The position numbers and the translations under genes are program-made. From positions 6,842,429 to 6,906,428 of the forward strand of contig CM034601.1 in NCBI GenBank assembly GCA_020091685.1: 64,000 nt of DNA. Direction: 5' to 3'. The stretch comes from Lutjanus erythropterus. Its lineage: Eukaryota; Chordata; Actinopteri; Lutjaniformes; Lutjanidae. Shown one piece after another: positions 40,420-55,400 of this stretch (position 1 is the stretch's first letter; each line of letters opens with the position of its first letter). The notes under the pieces were generated by a model that was given only the letters and a program-made list of their open reading frames with translations, did no database searches and had not been told where the DNA came from.

Positions 40420-43400
40420 CTGCTGCTGGGATGCTGCGGGCACCGTCACCATGCCTCCAGAATTCATGTCTGGTTTGATGAAAACATTGTTGACGACAGG
40501 CGGCACGCTGAAGACAGATGTGAAGTCCGGCAGGGCCTGGGTGCTGGAAGCGGAGATGGAGCAGGGCACCTCCAGCCCAGGCTCCGTCTTGATCTGCTGC
40601 GGCGTGAGGGTCTTGGTGTTGGGCCGGTAGAGCCCTGTGCGGAGGTGAGTGGTGCTGGGAAGGATGACGTTGATGTTGAGGCTGTAAGGGGCAGGTTTGT
40701 CCTCTGAGAAGTACTCGTCGACCACAGATGCGCTCTCTCGTCTGTATTTCTTGTCACCGGTGTCAGTGGAGAGACTCAGGAGAGGACTGTTGACCTGTGG
40801 GAGGTATTTGTCCAACTCGAGTTGAGTCTGTAAAGAAACAAAGAAGAAAGGATGTTCAAGGCGGAATCCAACATGTGTAATGAAGCTGCCATTTACTATC
40901 AAAACATCTTTCTAAATTCTTTCTGATTGGTTTTATAACTTGTACAACCGGCTCCACCTTCTTCACTCAGTGATTTCCTGTATTTCTTACCAAGCCTTTT
41001 GGTTTACACCAGAGAATAAACCTGTTCTCAGTCAAAGCTGAGCACACTGCCATGTAAACAGATCATAAATGCCAACCGCAGAGACACATTGTACGCTGAA
41101 GCGCCACAACATGTCGATTCTGGAGCGAGCAGCAGCCTGGATGAACACACCAAAAGTGCATTTCTCAGTGCCAGTCAACACATGAATCTGCTCCTATGCT
41201 GTTTTCTAATCACAAATAGAGCTGAACCTTATAATGACCTCACAAATTTCAAGCTTGCACTTCAGACAGAAAAAAACCCAAAACATACTGTCAAAGCCCC
41301 AATGACAACAACCGTGCATGAAGATTTATTACCCGTCACTATATAAAATACTGCACCCTCACTAGCAGGTAGGGCTGACCGATTTTCAAAAAATATGTAA
41401 TTGCAATTATTTTGACTGATATTGCAAATGCGATATGATTTGCCATATTAGAGGTAATGATAATTTTTACATCATTATTCCTATTTTGATTGGAAAAAAC
41501 ATGCTAAAATAGCTATGGTGTGATTTTTTTTTGCAGGAGTCTGTACCAAATATAGACTTTTTTTGGTCTGTAGAATCTGATTTCTCCCTCATGACACTCA
41601 TTCATTTAAAAGTTTTTTGACAAATGTTTTGCCTTATTACTGTTGCACCTCCTGCGATTTCAAAACTACGGAAAGCCATATTGCAATTTCGCTAAAACTT
41701 CAGTAAATTGTGCAGCCCTACTGGCAGGGTTTGGGGGTTTGTCTCCACTGAAGCATTTCAGGTTAAAACCTAAGCAACATCGAGGGTAAAAACATGAAGA
41801 CATCCAGCTGATCAACTGCAGACTTTAAAAAGCCTTCAGAGAACTCTGCTGAAACATCCAAACCAGCAGCAGCAGCTTCTGTTTGGCGCAGCATTTGTTT
41901 AACATCGACATGGACAGAGTATTTGTTTAACTGCTGTAATTATTTTGTGAGATTAATGGGCTGCAGATGGTGATAAGGTGGCTGTGACATGGCTCAGTTC
42001 CACCTGATCCACAGCTAAGAGAAACAAGTAAAGTCAAGTATATAAATACACTGAAGGAGAGAGGGAGAGAGACAGCAGGGCAATTAAAAGAGAATGGAAA
42101 TCATTAAGAAAGGATAAAAGAAAAAAGTTTTAGAGAAGTTGGTACCAGGACTTCCTCCTCCATCCCTCCATCATCCTCCCCTCCTTTCATACCTCACATT
42201 CCTGTTTCCCAGTGGAGCTCACTGCCCTGACAAACAGCCAGGACCGGGATTAAGGACCGACAGCTGAGGAAGGATTTCACTTACATCCAAATGTTACTGC
42301 TTTGTTTGGAAATATATTAATCAACGATCATCAGTAACTGAAACTGTTGAAATCTGCACACTGTCAAGTCACAAAAGTGAATAATAAAGAGGTATTATTG
42401 GGGGGCAACTGCTGTAATAATCCTGGACATATGAACGTACTAGAGCTGCAACTAACAATTATTTTCACTGTCTATTAATCGGTCAATTATATTCTGGATT
42501 AATAGTTGTTTGGTCAGCAGCTCCCCAGGAAAAATCCTCTGGGATACAGGAAGCGATGTGGTTTACGTTTCCATTTCATTTAGGATAACGAGAAGAAGAT
42601 GCAACCAAGCCACGATAAGCACAGTAAAAAACAAAACAAAAAAAAAACGTTAATGCGGACACAAATTTAAACCACAGCAGATGTTTTTCATCTCAGACTG
42701 TGAGCTCATACAATTCGACCTGTGACTAAAACTTTGATCTGCCATTTTTGGTGAAACCAAACACTCGTTGCTCCCTCTTCGTTTTCTTCTCATTCCTAAT
42801 TCTGCCACTCCTTTAGCCGACGCGATCATCTTACCTTATCGCATGCAGACATAATATTAACCAGAAAAAAAGCAGAGGGTTTAATTTTGTGGTTTCAACA
42901 ACTCACAGATTTAAACTGAATTTAACTTGCCAGTAGCAGCAAGACTTGCTGACTGAAGCTTTCACCTATTAAAACATGTTATTGCAACTTTGCAAAACTT
43001 ATTTCCTTAGTCAGCTTCGGTCCTGCATAAACACGCCAATATCTGCCATACGAGTTATTTCACACAAAACATTTCTGTGAGGGAGGGATGGATCAATAAC
43101 ACTTTTTCATGACCGATACTGCAACCTTGAGTATCTGCTGATACCAATATAACACCATCTATTCCCCTCTCTTGAAGGTAGAGTCAGTCAGATTTGTCCG
43201 AGCTGTTCCTAAACGCATCAGGACGTCAAATACCAACGTTTTGGGTTGGTGAAACGTCCCGAGCACAGCAAAATAATGAGGAGAAATAAGGAAAACAGGC
43301 CGAGAGCTGCAGGGTCTCTTCAGATAAAGACACCACCACACATTTCTAGTGGGTCATAAGTGATGATCTATACATTGGTTTCTTTATATGCCTTTAAACA

Positions 43401-46400
43401 ACTAAGCTGTTAAATTAATAATATATTTATATGGATGCACTGAACCTTGCCATCTAAAAACCATCATGCTCAGACTGTGAAACAGATATTCTACTCTTGT
43501 GACAATAAAAAATACAGATACACAGCCTTAAACATAAATCAGTTGTGCAATAACTGCTGCTTCTCTCTATTTAAACCTTTTCACGGAAGGAACTTTCAGC
43601 AGCATTTTTGAAATTTTAATTAACTGCATAAATTCCCCCTTGTGCTTAAAATAGATCCGCACAGCTGACATGATGACAGGTCTCACTCATATTCGATCTA
43701 TTGTTCATGTGTACACGCTGCTCATCTGTATTACTGGTGACACATCTCGCTTTACAGCGTGTCGCTCATACTGTGGTTCGGAGTAGGCAAAAAGATGATG
43801 CTGAAATATTGAATAACATGAAAGTTAAAATCTCATGACTATTAAATGTAATCGCTGTTTGCTTATATTACCAGAGAGATGCAACTGCCAATCAAATCTG
43901 ATCATAATAACTTGTGTGACAGGTGGTAAAGGTGTGGAAATAGTGCCTTTGTTCAAATATAGAGCCGTTTTTTAAGCAACAAGACTGGACAGGTGGAGGA
44001 GGAGGAGGAGTGTTTAACTAGTAGAAAATAAATTGCAGGTATTTTCCTTCGTTTAAGTGGACAACGGCATTATCTGATCTAAATCCTGATTAACTGGTGT
44101 GCGTTTGTGTGTGTGCCATACAGAGTCTATGAAGCAGACGGTCGCTCCTTTAGAGGTGCACGAGCCGTTGCGTAAAGAACCTGCGCTGCAGAGACCACAC
44201 AGACACACGGGAGTACATACAAATGTATACATGCACGTGCCACAAAAAATGCAAAAAAGCAAATGTATGTGCATGCACGCACAAATGTACACAAATGAAG
44301 GTATGCACATGTAGATAAAAACCAACTAACCAACACACACTTGACTGCACACAAACATACACAAACAGAGCATTCCCTTCGCAGGTGTGGCCGGTGAATG
44401 GAAGTGATTCGATGTGTGAGGAAGAAGATGAAGAAAAAAAAGGCATCCAGCCAAACCAAAACAAAGGCTGAAGGCATGAGGGAGACGCAGTGAAACCTAA
44501 ACACTGTCAGGTAAAAATAGACCTGCCAGACAAATCTGATCCTCACAGCGACAACAAGAAGAAAGGATGACAGGAGGGAGGAGAAACCGCAGAGAGCAAA
44601 ACATCGTTAAAGGAACAAACTGTATTTGGTAAGGGAGACTGGAGGCATTTGCAACAGGGGGCAGTTGTAAAACATTTTATCTCTCTGGTCAGATATCAGC
44701 TAGAGTGATGACACTGCACATGCTCAGTAGGGTGGATCCTCTTCCTACCTGTGGAACAGGAGCAGGATCATTTCACCTTTGTAGAAGTTTTCAACAACAA
44801 AAAAAAAATTAAATATTAAAGTTACTTTGTGGATGTTCAGTATTTTCATCCTGCTGTCTAAAGTTTAGATGATTGTGAATTTAAACACAAACAGACTATG
44901 CTAACATTGGTGTTGCTAGGTAGAAAATTAGATTTTAACAAGGCTGCAAAATCGGGGGCAACTGTCAGTCCCTCCAGGATTTCGTGGGCTATTTAGGGGA
45001 ACTATTGCAGCCTAAAATGCCTAAAAACCTGTGATGCATGTTGCAATGTTGTAGGCATTTTTGCAATGAAATTGTAGGAGCGGGTGAAAATTGCAAAAAA
45101 CAAAGTAGCTTTTAAAAATCAGCTTGCTCCAGGGAGAATAAAACGGCACTCTGTTCTGAGTTTTCTGAGCAACCTTACCAAAAAGGCTGAGGATTACAAA
45201 ATTTTAACACAATATGCTTTATTTGTAAATGCAGAACTGTACCGGAGGGAGGGGCAAAATTATAAATCATAAAAGTGCGCAGAGCACTGACAGTTGTCAA
45301 TAACAATGACAAATCTTGCACTCTTTTCTGTACCCGAGCAAAATAAAAAAATTAAAATACAAAAAACAGTAAATAAAACACTGAGACAGTTCATTGGGAC
45401 ATACATGTACAGTGACATGAAAAGAAAGAAATCATCAGATCTATGAAGATTAAACCAACTATCTTGATTACCACAATTAGAATCTATTATTTCCAGGAAA
45501 CAGACTGATCCACTTATCATTTCAACACTGTTTTATTGTGTTCAGGGATTAAAGTGATCTAATTACACTATTTTTCAATTCTATATTTTTGATTTTTCTG
45601 TACATTTTGAACACTGAAGCACCAGACTGAGTTTCTGTGTTGTCTCGATCTACCAGTGGGAGCCGAACTGTGTGAACTGCACCCTGTATAGAGACTGTTA
45701 CCCAGAGTTCACAGTGCAGTCCTGGACTGAATCGACTGATTTGGGACAAATGACCTAACGAGGTGCTGATGTGCTCGAGGTCGCGTCCAGCAGCTAAACA
45801 GGAGGCACAAAGCAGCAGAGAAGGCTCGTTTCAACACTGTTATTCTGCAGCACGCCTTCAAGTGCCAGCACCGTCAACACACACACACAAACACACACAC
45901 CATCCCTCCAGTTTTCAGTTTCAAATTTAGTTTCTGCTGTCATTGTTGGGTCAATAATTTCACTTCAGGCTTGTTATAGTTTCAAAGAGTTTTGATTTAC
46001 TGTTAAAGGGACAGTTCAGATTATTTGAAGTAGTGCTGTAAATAACTACAGTAGATGGTGGTCAGCGTGACCCCAGTTAGGAGAAGCAGAGAAAAATACC
46101 CTCACTGAGACTAATGATCTGCAGTGGACAAAGTCAGCAACATAAGGTATTTTAACCACTTAAAAATGGCCCACCTAAAAGAATCTATATTAATCTAAGT
46201 GTAGGATATATATTGCCACTTTACTTTGCTATCAGATGGCCTTTTCTGATGGAAAAAATGCCTTTTTTTAAGCTAAATATCACTTACCAACCAAACTCCA
46301 TAGGCAAAATCAGTAATTTTACCGAGCAGAACACAGGAGTTGCTGGACTTATGTTCCCTCCATCTGTTAGTTAGTTTTCTATTTCTGTGTGACTTCATTG

Positions 46401-49400
46401 TTTTCAAATACTAATTCTGATTCACTGAAGTCACAAAATAACGCAAACAAACTAACCGACTGAGGCAGCAGCAGAGCAGCAGCTCCCGTGTTCTGTGAGG
46501 TAAAATGACTGTTTTTGCCTATGGAGTTTGGTTAGTTTGGAGAAGGTGATCTTTTTTACATGGCTAAAATGCCTTTTGTTGCTGATGGTAATACACTTAC
46601 TGTCGATGACTATCGATAAGTGCCTCATACAAAAATACCCGAACTATCCCTTTAATATATTAAGGCCATATTCAGTTCATTCTGCAGGCGGACTGTTTTC
46701 AACAGGTATTAAATCAGTTGTCATTTAGGCTACATGCACATTTTCTTTTTACCCACTTTAAGTAGGACATCTTTAACCAAAATGTCTCTCATACTTGTGC
46801 TTTATTTGTATATGCATATGTCCTTCTGTGTACATTTGTATACTTGTGTGTTTAGGTGTCTGTGTGTGCATGTACTGTGTGTGTGTGTGTGTGTGTGTTT
46901 ATTCAGTCGTGCCCGGGAGGCGGCGGTAATAGATGTCCATCATTCGTCGCTGGTGAACTCACACCGCCCTGTCATCAGTGCAATCTGAGCGTTCAGTGAA
47001 ATAAAATTCTTGGGTATTTACTGAGAGAAAAAAAAGCAAACAAAAACAGCCTCTCTGTTTCTGTCCCACTGAGGGCTCCTGTGTGTCTTTCAGGACAGGA
47101 CACAGACAGGCCCTGTGCGGCCGGGCTGCTGGCAGCGGTAACCCTCGGGTGCCCTTGGCCACGTCCCCTGCTGGCCTGCTGTTGATCCCTCTCACTGTCA
47201 CCCTCTGCTCTCTGATTCACTTGCATCTTTTCTCACTATTGACTTTTCTCCATTAAGCCTCCTTTTTCCGTGCTGCACATGCAAAGTCGACATTGTGCAG
47301 AGTTTCGACATTATCGATTCATCTGCCATAAGCTTGATCTAAAAAATGTCCAAATATGACAAATCCTCATCAGAGCCCAAAGTGACATCTTCAAATATCT
47401 TTTTTCATCCAAATAACCCAGTCTCTTCATTTACTGTGACAAAGAAAAGCAACAAATCCTCACATTTAAGAAGCTGAATCCAGCAATTATTTGACATTTT
47501 TTGCTTGAAAAATGACTGTGAAAAGATTAATCAATTACCAAAATACCTTGCATTGATTAATCAACTAAGTGTTGAAACTCTAAGCAGCAGTTTCCTAAAC
47601 AGCAAGCAGGGTACTGTATAGCACCAGAGTTAAATTTGTGGAGTTTAAGCCTCAGACACATGTATATATGGCTTTTATTCTGTTCCTGCACGCAGCACTG
47701 TTAGCCTGGTTTAGCTCAAGTCATGGATGTCGATGAAAACATCAAGAAGAACTTGCAGCTCTTTTCAAAATAAGAGAAATATACAAAAATTTGTCCTAAG
47801 ACCGACGGTTTACCCGCCACAATTTGTAATTTCCGTATTTTTAAAGTCACTAACTTTGCACAAATGCTCAGCAAACAAGTGTTCATTTCCTTAATATTAT
47901 GTCAGTTTTGTGGCCTGTGCTGCATGAACTTACTCAGGGTAACTTATATTAACTAATTTACAGAAAGCAAGTTAACCATGAGAACAACAGGACTTTGGAG
48001 AAAGAAATGAGGTGATATTTGGACCATTTCATCGCAACGAGGAAACAACCTTTAAAATCATATATCCAAGAGAAACAAAAATCTCTGTTCTTGCAGCCTT
48101 GAAGAACAGTCTGACTCCATTTCATGCCTATAAACTTCAAAGGAACGGTCCGCCATATATTTAGATTATATTTTAACAGCTGAAATGAAGCCCTGCATGT
48201 TTATTTGAGGTATTTGTCCTACAGGTATCTTTAAAGGTGCCTTGTTGGTAATGTTAACTGTCCTCAACACATTAAACAGGAGGCACGTCGGCGACCTCAA
48301 AGCAAAACTGACTGATGAGCTACAATTCAACACGTCTCTGTATCATTTCATGTGGTAAACGAGTCGAGAGTCTTCGGGCCGAGACTTGGTCAGTTAATAA
48401 TTGGAGAACCTGTACAACTGCTCCGCTATGAATCCTCCTGCCTGATAATAAACAGACTCTTATCAGTTCAGTTCAGGTTTATGGGATGGAGTGGGAGTTT
48501 CCACACTTTCAGCCAATATGACATCCATCCTTAAAGGACCTTCATGTGTTTAAGCTCTACTTGTGACAAAGAGGATGTACTTTACACTGCTACAATCACA
48601 TCAGTGTTTAGATTTTTACATTTTTTTTTTCCATCATAACGCTTGTAGCCACTAGTTTCCATTCAGTTCACTGACAATATGAAAATCAGCTCGCAGGGAC
48701 TCAAAGCTCGCGTGAGACATTAATCTGCCAAACTGAACAACTTGCCTGCTTTTGCTGACGGAGCCGTGGAGCAGTTGATATGACTCTGAAACGTCTGCAG
48801 TTTGCTGTCGCACGACAGCACGAATCTGAGACAAATAAAAACAGACACGATGTTCACGCTGATGCCACAACAAACTCAAATTCATTCACAAAGGTTCAGC
48901 TGCATGCGGCCGGCATATTGACTGTAATCTGTGCATGTGAATTCTGTATGCACTGCAATCCAACACGATTAACTGTGCAGTGCCTTGGTTAAAATCACAA
49001 ATACACAGGGTTGCATCCTTCCCTCCAAAAGCTCATCGTGAAGACCATTGTTTCCACCACGTCAGTCCACCTTAACAGACCCTGAGCTGAAGTTGTCGCT
49101 AACGTCGGAGATAAAATAGCATTTATTCACCAGCAAACAGTCTAAACCAGTGGTGCCCAACCCTGGTCCTCAAGGACACCTGTCCTGCATGTTTTAGACG
49201 TTTCCCTGCTCCAACACACCTGATTCAAATGATCAGCTCATCATCAAGCCTCTGCAGAAGCCTGACAACAGCCTGATCATTTGAATCAGGTGTGTTGGAG
49301 CAGGGAAACATCTAAAACATGCAGGACAGGGGATCCTGAGGACCAGGGTTGGGCACCACTGGTCTAAACTGAGCGCACTGTGCTGCTGCGCTCACAGCTA

Positions 49401-52400
49401 TAACGTCACACAGAAACACTCTTGACTGTACACTCAGTAGTGCACACAACCTACGCGTTGAGTTTGCCACATATATAACACGTTTTAGATCAAATCCCTG
49501 ATACTTAGGCCTGGCAGGTCGCCGGGCTTGCAGCACACCGGAAGATTTTTGCTGACCTGTCTCATGTCCTGTATTCAGAAAACAAACTGATCCTCTGAGG
49601 TAGATGCTACAGTGCTCCAATTAAAATGGAATTACAGTAGATAAATATCAGCTATACTATTAACTTACCTATTTAATTTAATATTTTATTTGAATTCTTA
49701 TTTAAAATACTCTATAAAAGCCAAAGTATATCTGTGAATTTTGATGAACTTTGCTAGAAAAACTAAATGAACATTTGATGAGTCAGAACTGTTATTTGTT
49801 TTTATTCTAACAGTAAAGTTGGTTATATTTGGTTCGCCTTTCTTATCTTCAGCTGTGCATAAACTACAGATTATACAAGCTTATTTTTAAAATGCAAAAA
49901 TTCATCGGCCACGAGAATCGGATAATTATGAGTTATTGGTTCTTGGGTGTAAAAAAAGAGCTGCTGCATGTACTCAAATGCACTTATGTCTTCACTGACA
50001 TGTATTTTTATGTGGCAGCCTTTATGTCCAAGAAAAATTTCCATACAGTCAAATAAAATAATCTTGAATCTTTAACTGGCATCTCTGTAATATTTCCTCC
50101 CATGCTGTCAAAGACCAAAGCCACACGATCACCAATTTCACGTTTCTAACCAATCAGGACTCAAGTTGCCTGGTGGATATACACGCATAAAAAAAATCTG
50201 TTATTAATGTCACAAATCTGTCTTGAAGAAATTCCACTCTTTTCTGCTTTTTAAGCCCTCTGTCTTTATGGGTGCCCACCCTAACTGCCGAAAACGTTTT
50301 TTCTTGTGACACATTTAATAGAAATATTGCCATTCTTATTGAGGTGTCTATGAAACCCTCAACCAGAGCTTAAACCGCATCTACCTATGTCAGCCACATA
50401 GTGAAACAGGCATCTCAATACAGAAAACAAACAAACAAAGCAGCCTTTTGACTCCCCTCTGCTTCCTCTGACCCAAAAGCCTCCGGGCTGCAAAGTCTGC
50501 CATCTCCATCAGACTCCTTCCCCTGCTAATTGCAAAACAAGTGGCTGCGTCTGCAGACCAGCTTTCCTTTATGGCTCTCAGGAATGTAGAAAAGTGGTGG
50601 CCGTTCGCCTTTGGATTGTCATAAAAAAAAAAAAAAAAAAACCCTGATCTGATAGTGCCCGTCGGGGCCCCCCGGTCCGCTCGCTGCGAATCAACAGAGC
50701 AGAAATCATGACAGGGTCATCGGAGTAAAAACAAAACCTTTGAGACTGTGGTGGCGGTGATGTTTTATGGCCGTTGATGAAAGGACAGATATGGAGGCTT
50801 GTTTTGGCTTCTCACCACAGCGATGATGAGTTAACTACCAGGTGGCCAAAATCCACGTCAGCACTTCTGGGAAGTCAGATAAACTGAAAAGATTTCAAAC
50901 ATTTGTGAAAATGTGGTCACCTTCTTCTAAAACACTTGCAAACTAACTAACTAATGATTCTTTTCATTCTCAGCTTACCTGCAGATTATTTTCAGGATCA
51001 ATCAATCAACTGTTTTGTCTAAACAATGTCAAAAAATGTGGGAAATGCTCATCACAATGTCTCACTTAACTTAAACTGACGTCTTCACAGTTCTTCTTTT
51101 ATCCAACCAGCAGTCCACAATCAAAAGACTCTTCATTTACTCTCATAAAAGACAATGAAAAGCAGCAAATCCTCATATTTAAGAAGCTGAAACCAGTAAA
51201 TGTTTGACATTGTTCCTTGAAAAATGAACGACTAAAGCAGCTCTGCTATAAAGTTATGCCATTTAAAGCAGAAAGCCTCGTCCACAACAGCCTTCTGACT
51301 ATGTAATTTAGGGTCTAATGCACGTATTACAGGACTAAGGACCTAAAAAGTATAAGAAATTAGTTTTAATCCAAAGTTGTGATATTGTGCTATTTCGACA
51401 AAAACAGTTATCTTACTTCAGAGAACATGGGTTATGCTGGTCTACTGCTGCCTGAAAAAAGCATAAAGTAACGGCAGTTCAGATCCAAACTGACGTGTTA
51501 AAGCACCAAAGTCCAACAATAACACAAACAAACTGATCAAGGCAGCGGTAAAATTACTCCCCAAACCTTTAACTGACTGGTATGGGATACCATATTATGA
51601 ATTATATATTATGTATATAAATAACAACTGAGCAATCTAACAAACTATATGAATGTGCACATACTAGGGTTGCAGATTTTGTGCATTTTGCTTAAGTAGA
51701 TAGTTGAAAACGTCAAAAATAGATTAGTCATCAATACTTGATAAGATACAAAACAAGTGTTTTTCCTCATTTTAATTTCACTTGTTCTTATATTTCCTTA
51801 TTCAACAAAACAATGTCACGTGAGGCGCAATTACTGCCATTCCTATAATACAGAATAATTATCGATTAATGCATTTTTTAGCAGTTAAATTATTAATCCA
51901 TTCCTGATTAATCATTAACATCCCTACTGTATATGATTGATGTATAGGAACAGTTTTACAGTAACCCTCCAAACAACCCAAACTGGACTGAAATTTCTAA
52001 GGAAACTTACTTGATGTTCATTGTACATTGTGTTAATTAATGGCAAGTAGTTACTTTCATTCTGTTTAGGACCGCAGCTAACGATCATTTTCATGGTTAA
52101 TTAATCAGTCAGTTATTTTCTTGATTACTCGAATAATAGATGTTCGTTTTAAAACGGTGAAAAATGTCAATCGGTGTTTTCCAAAGCCCAAAATAACGTC
52201 GTCAAATGTCTTGTTTTAATCACAACCCAAAGATATTTAGTTTACTGTCACAGAAGACTCAAGAAACAAGAAAATATTCACATTTAAAAAGCTGAAATCA
52301 GAGAATTTTGACTTTTTTCTTAAACAACAACTCAAACTGATTAATCAATCATCAAAATAATTGGTGATGAATTTAATAATCAATTAATAATTGACTGATC

Positions 52401-55400
52401 GTTGCAGCTCTAGTTCTATTATTTGCAATGAGCTGCAACATGAACCAACACCTCTAACAATCTTCATTTATCAGTGTTTAAACATAAATCATTTTGGGAC
52501 AGGAGTATTTGCAACTCCAATATCCTCTGGTTAACAGCTGGTCCAAACAATAACCTCTCTCGTGTGTTGTCCTATTTCTGTCTCTTGTTTCTTGTCGCTC
52601 TTTGTTCTTTATTGTCCCACAAAACAGAAGAGCTCCTTCTCAGATTTAGCTTCCAGTAAGGGCTGGTGGTGGTGGTGGGAGCATTTCCAGTCTTGGTTCC
52701 CGGTATTTTGATTTTCAAATGTAACAAGATACTTCAGAAGAATCACTGTGCATAAGAATGTATGGAAATCACAGTCCTGAATCACTTTACATGTTTAGGA
52801 ATTCAGCCTGCATGAAGAAACTGCAAGTTTTTTTTGTACCTTTCACCACAAAATGATTTCACCTTTTGTTTTTCCAGACGAACGAAGGCTAAACAGTGGT
52901 TGTCATTAAAGAGGTTTTGCAGCTTTAGATGAGCTTATAGACCACAGGCATTACGAAACGGTAGAATATGACTGTCTGCGGGCGGCATGTGTTGTCTGGT
53001 CCAGAAACGTGGCCGGGCATGATGGGTACAGATGACATCAGCAGACCAAACAATCCAAACAGAGAACAGCGTGAGTCAAGCGATGAATCTCTGCTTGGGT
53101 TTTTGGATGGTCTGCTGGGTAAAGTGACACGCCGCAGGAGGTTCAGACTGATTTATGGGTTTACACCGGAGTGATTTATTGATTATGTCATCAGTCAATC
53201 AGCTTCACTCAATCAGCCAGTAATGTTTCTTTCTGCAAAAATGATGCCGGTGAATAAAACCTGCCAAAAGTGTTATACTCAAGAAACCTCAGATTATGCA
53301 ATCGGTTTAGTAAGGATCGACTGATTGGGGATTTTTAAAGGCTGTTATAATAATAGTTTGGTGCAAGAAAAAGCCTACAGCTGATTAATCAGCCGATATC
53401 GTCCCCACCTGACTGGACTGTGCATTAAATCTGGACCTCAACATCAAGCTGACTGTAAAAGCAGGAGGGAGCGACTTTTATTTTTTGAGCTGTTAAGGTC
53501 CCTCAAAGTCAGCAATTCCAGCTGAGAAGCCTGATATTATAACGAAGGAAACAGAGCTTGTCTGCATTCAGGAGATGCAGCTCCTGTTTGTTGTTGCCTG
53601 CATCCAAAACACAGAAATACATCTCTATGTGACTGGTGGAGGCAGCCATTGGCCAATATTGGAGCAAAGCAGCCAAAACCAATAGTTTGCAAGTCAACCT
53701 AACGGCTGAACTGATTGATCGGTCGACCACAAAATGAAGGAAAACACAGAACGCCTTAAAGCTATTTGTTTTTGTACCTGCGGTATTAAGTTTGCAGTTG
53801 GCTTAAAAACCAAGTTTCAGGCTCTATTTCACACCACTTTGCACTCAGCTCACTCTATAATCTCTTTTTTCAAAACAATGGAAAAAAAAAACACAGGCTG
53901 AGGTGTATACATGCCAAGAAAAAATTGAAGCACACATTTCTCAGGTCTGTTGAGCAAGACAACCTGGCAAAGGTGTTTAACAACACCTGCAATAATCTGA
54001 ATATTGCGAGAGAGTCTTTTGACCACAAAAGGAGTAGACAGAGACCAAAAGGCTGTGAGAGTTCACATGATGGAAAACATCATTGACAGACCACAATAAC
54101 AACACTCAAAAGGATGTTATAAACAGAAATCAGCTGACTGAAAAGTTAATTGCATTGAATTAGTGATACCAGTAGAAAAAGAGACCAACAAAGTCCCTAA
54201 ATTAACCTCCTTTTGCCTAAAACCCAATTTCCAATATCAAATTCAATCAATATTTCACCTTAAAGTAAAAGCAAAAGAAGTCTACATCAGCTCAGTCTTC
54301 TAACTCATTCTCCAAGAATGTCCAAAATAAAATCAGCCATGTGTCCTCACACCACACTTCCCTTTACCAGTTAAGTGTGTTGTTCTGCGAGCTGAGACTC
54401 GCTGTCAGCAGACACTTGCTCAGATGCAAATCAGCTGCTTGTGTTGTCCTGGAAGTCAAATCATCAGTCAAACAAAAACCATTTCGGCCTTCGGCGGCAT
54501 GAAAAACGTCTGTCGGCAAGACATGACAGGAAACATGCGGATGAGGGTCGGTCTGGTCAAAATCGCGACATCAGAAGACTGAACTCAAACACAGCCGGGT
54601 CTCAGGACAAAAACACACCATGAAAACCAGCATATCTGAGTATTGATCTTCAGGAATCATTAGGCATGACTTGATCTGCACGCCACGAAGTTACTCTGTA
54701 ACTTCCCCTGTCGTCTGTGCTCAGTCTTACGGGAAACCCAGTGGTGATATAACGACAAAAGAATCTGGAAATAGGTTTCATATTAGTTACTCATTCTGCC
54801 ATCACTGCTGAGGTCCATGAGCAGATTAATTCTAGAATAAAACATGCACTGTTTGGAAGTAAAAGTATTAGAAAAGTATTATGTTTGTATGTAAGAAAAT
54901 GGTGAAAAGTGATGATCAGTGTTTCCCAAAGCCCAAGGACATGACCTCAAATGTCTTGTTCTGTCCACAAAGCAAAGATATTCAGTTTCATAAAGGAGTA
55001 AAGAAATCAGAGCAAGTGTAAATCAAACCATTCTGATTACTGGTTGAAGTAAATTTTCATGCAAAAATGTCAGAAAATGCTGTTTTAAGTCTCTCAAATA
55101 TGGAGATTTCCTGCTTTCCTCTGTTTATTATCATATGAACCTGAAAATCTTTGCGCTGTGGACTGACAAAACCATTACCAGACATTCAAAGACATCACCC
55201 TGGACTTTTAAAAACAGGAAGTGACCTTTTTTCCTGACATTTTTTGGACGTTGCAGCCCTAAATGAAACATGACAGTCTTTGTTGTAATGAATAAGACAA
55301 TTTCTACAAAGACAACACTACCTTCTCAGACACAAAAGTTGGTGAGAAGCTGGGTAATATGCAGCATTTATTAGCTTAAGAGTCAGATACTTGTTTCAGG

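Noticed and set aside
40150-40707. Plus-strand open frame of 185 codons opposite klf5 exon 2, with a poly-Leu run
   Set aside because: It is the antisense of the glutamine tract and of GC-rich coding sequence. There is no domain, and the real coding strand is certain.
44053-44546. Minus-strand open frames of 90-139 codons in intron 1
   Set aside because: They are products of TGTG/ACAC-rich sequence giving Cys/His/Val-rich translations, with no recognisable motif.
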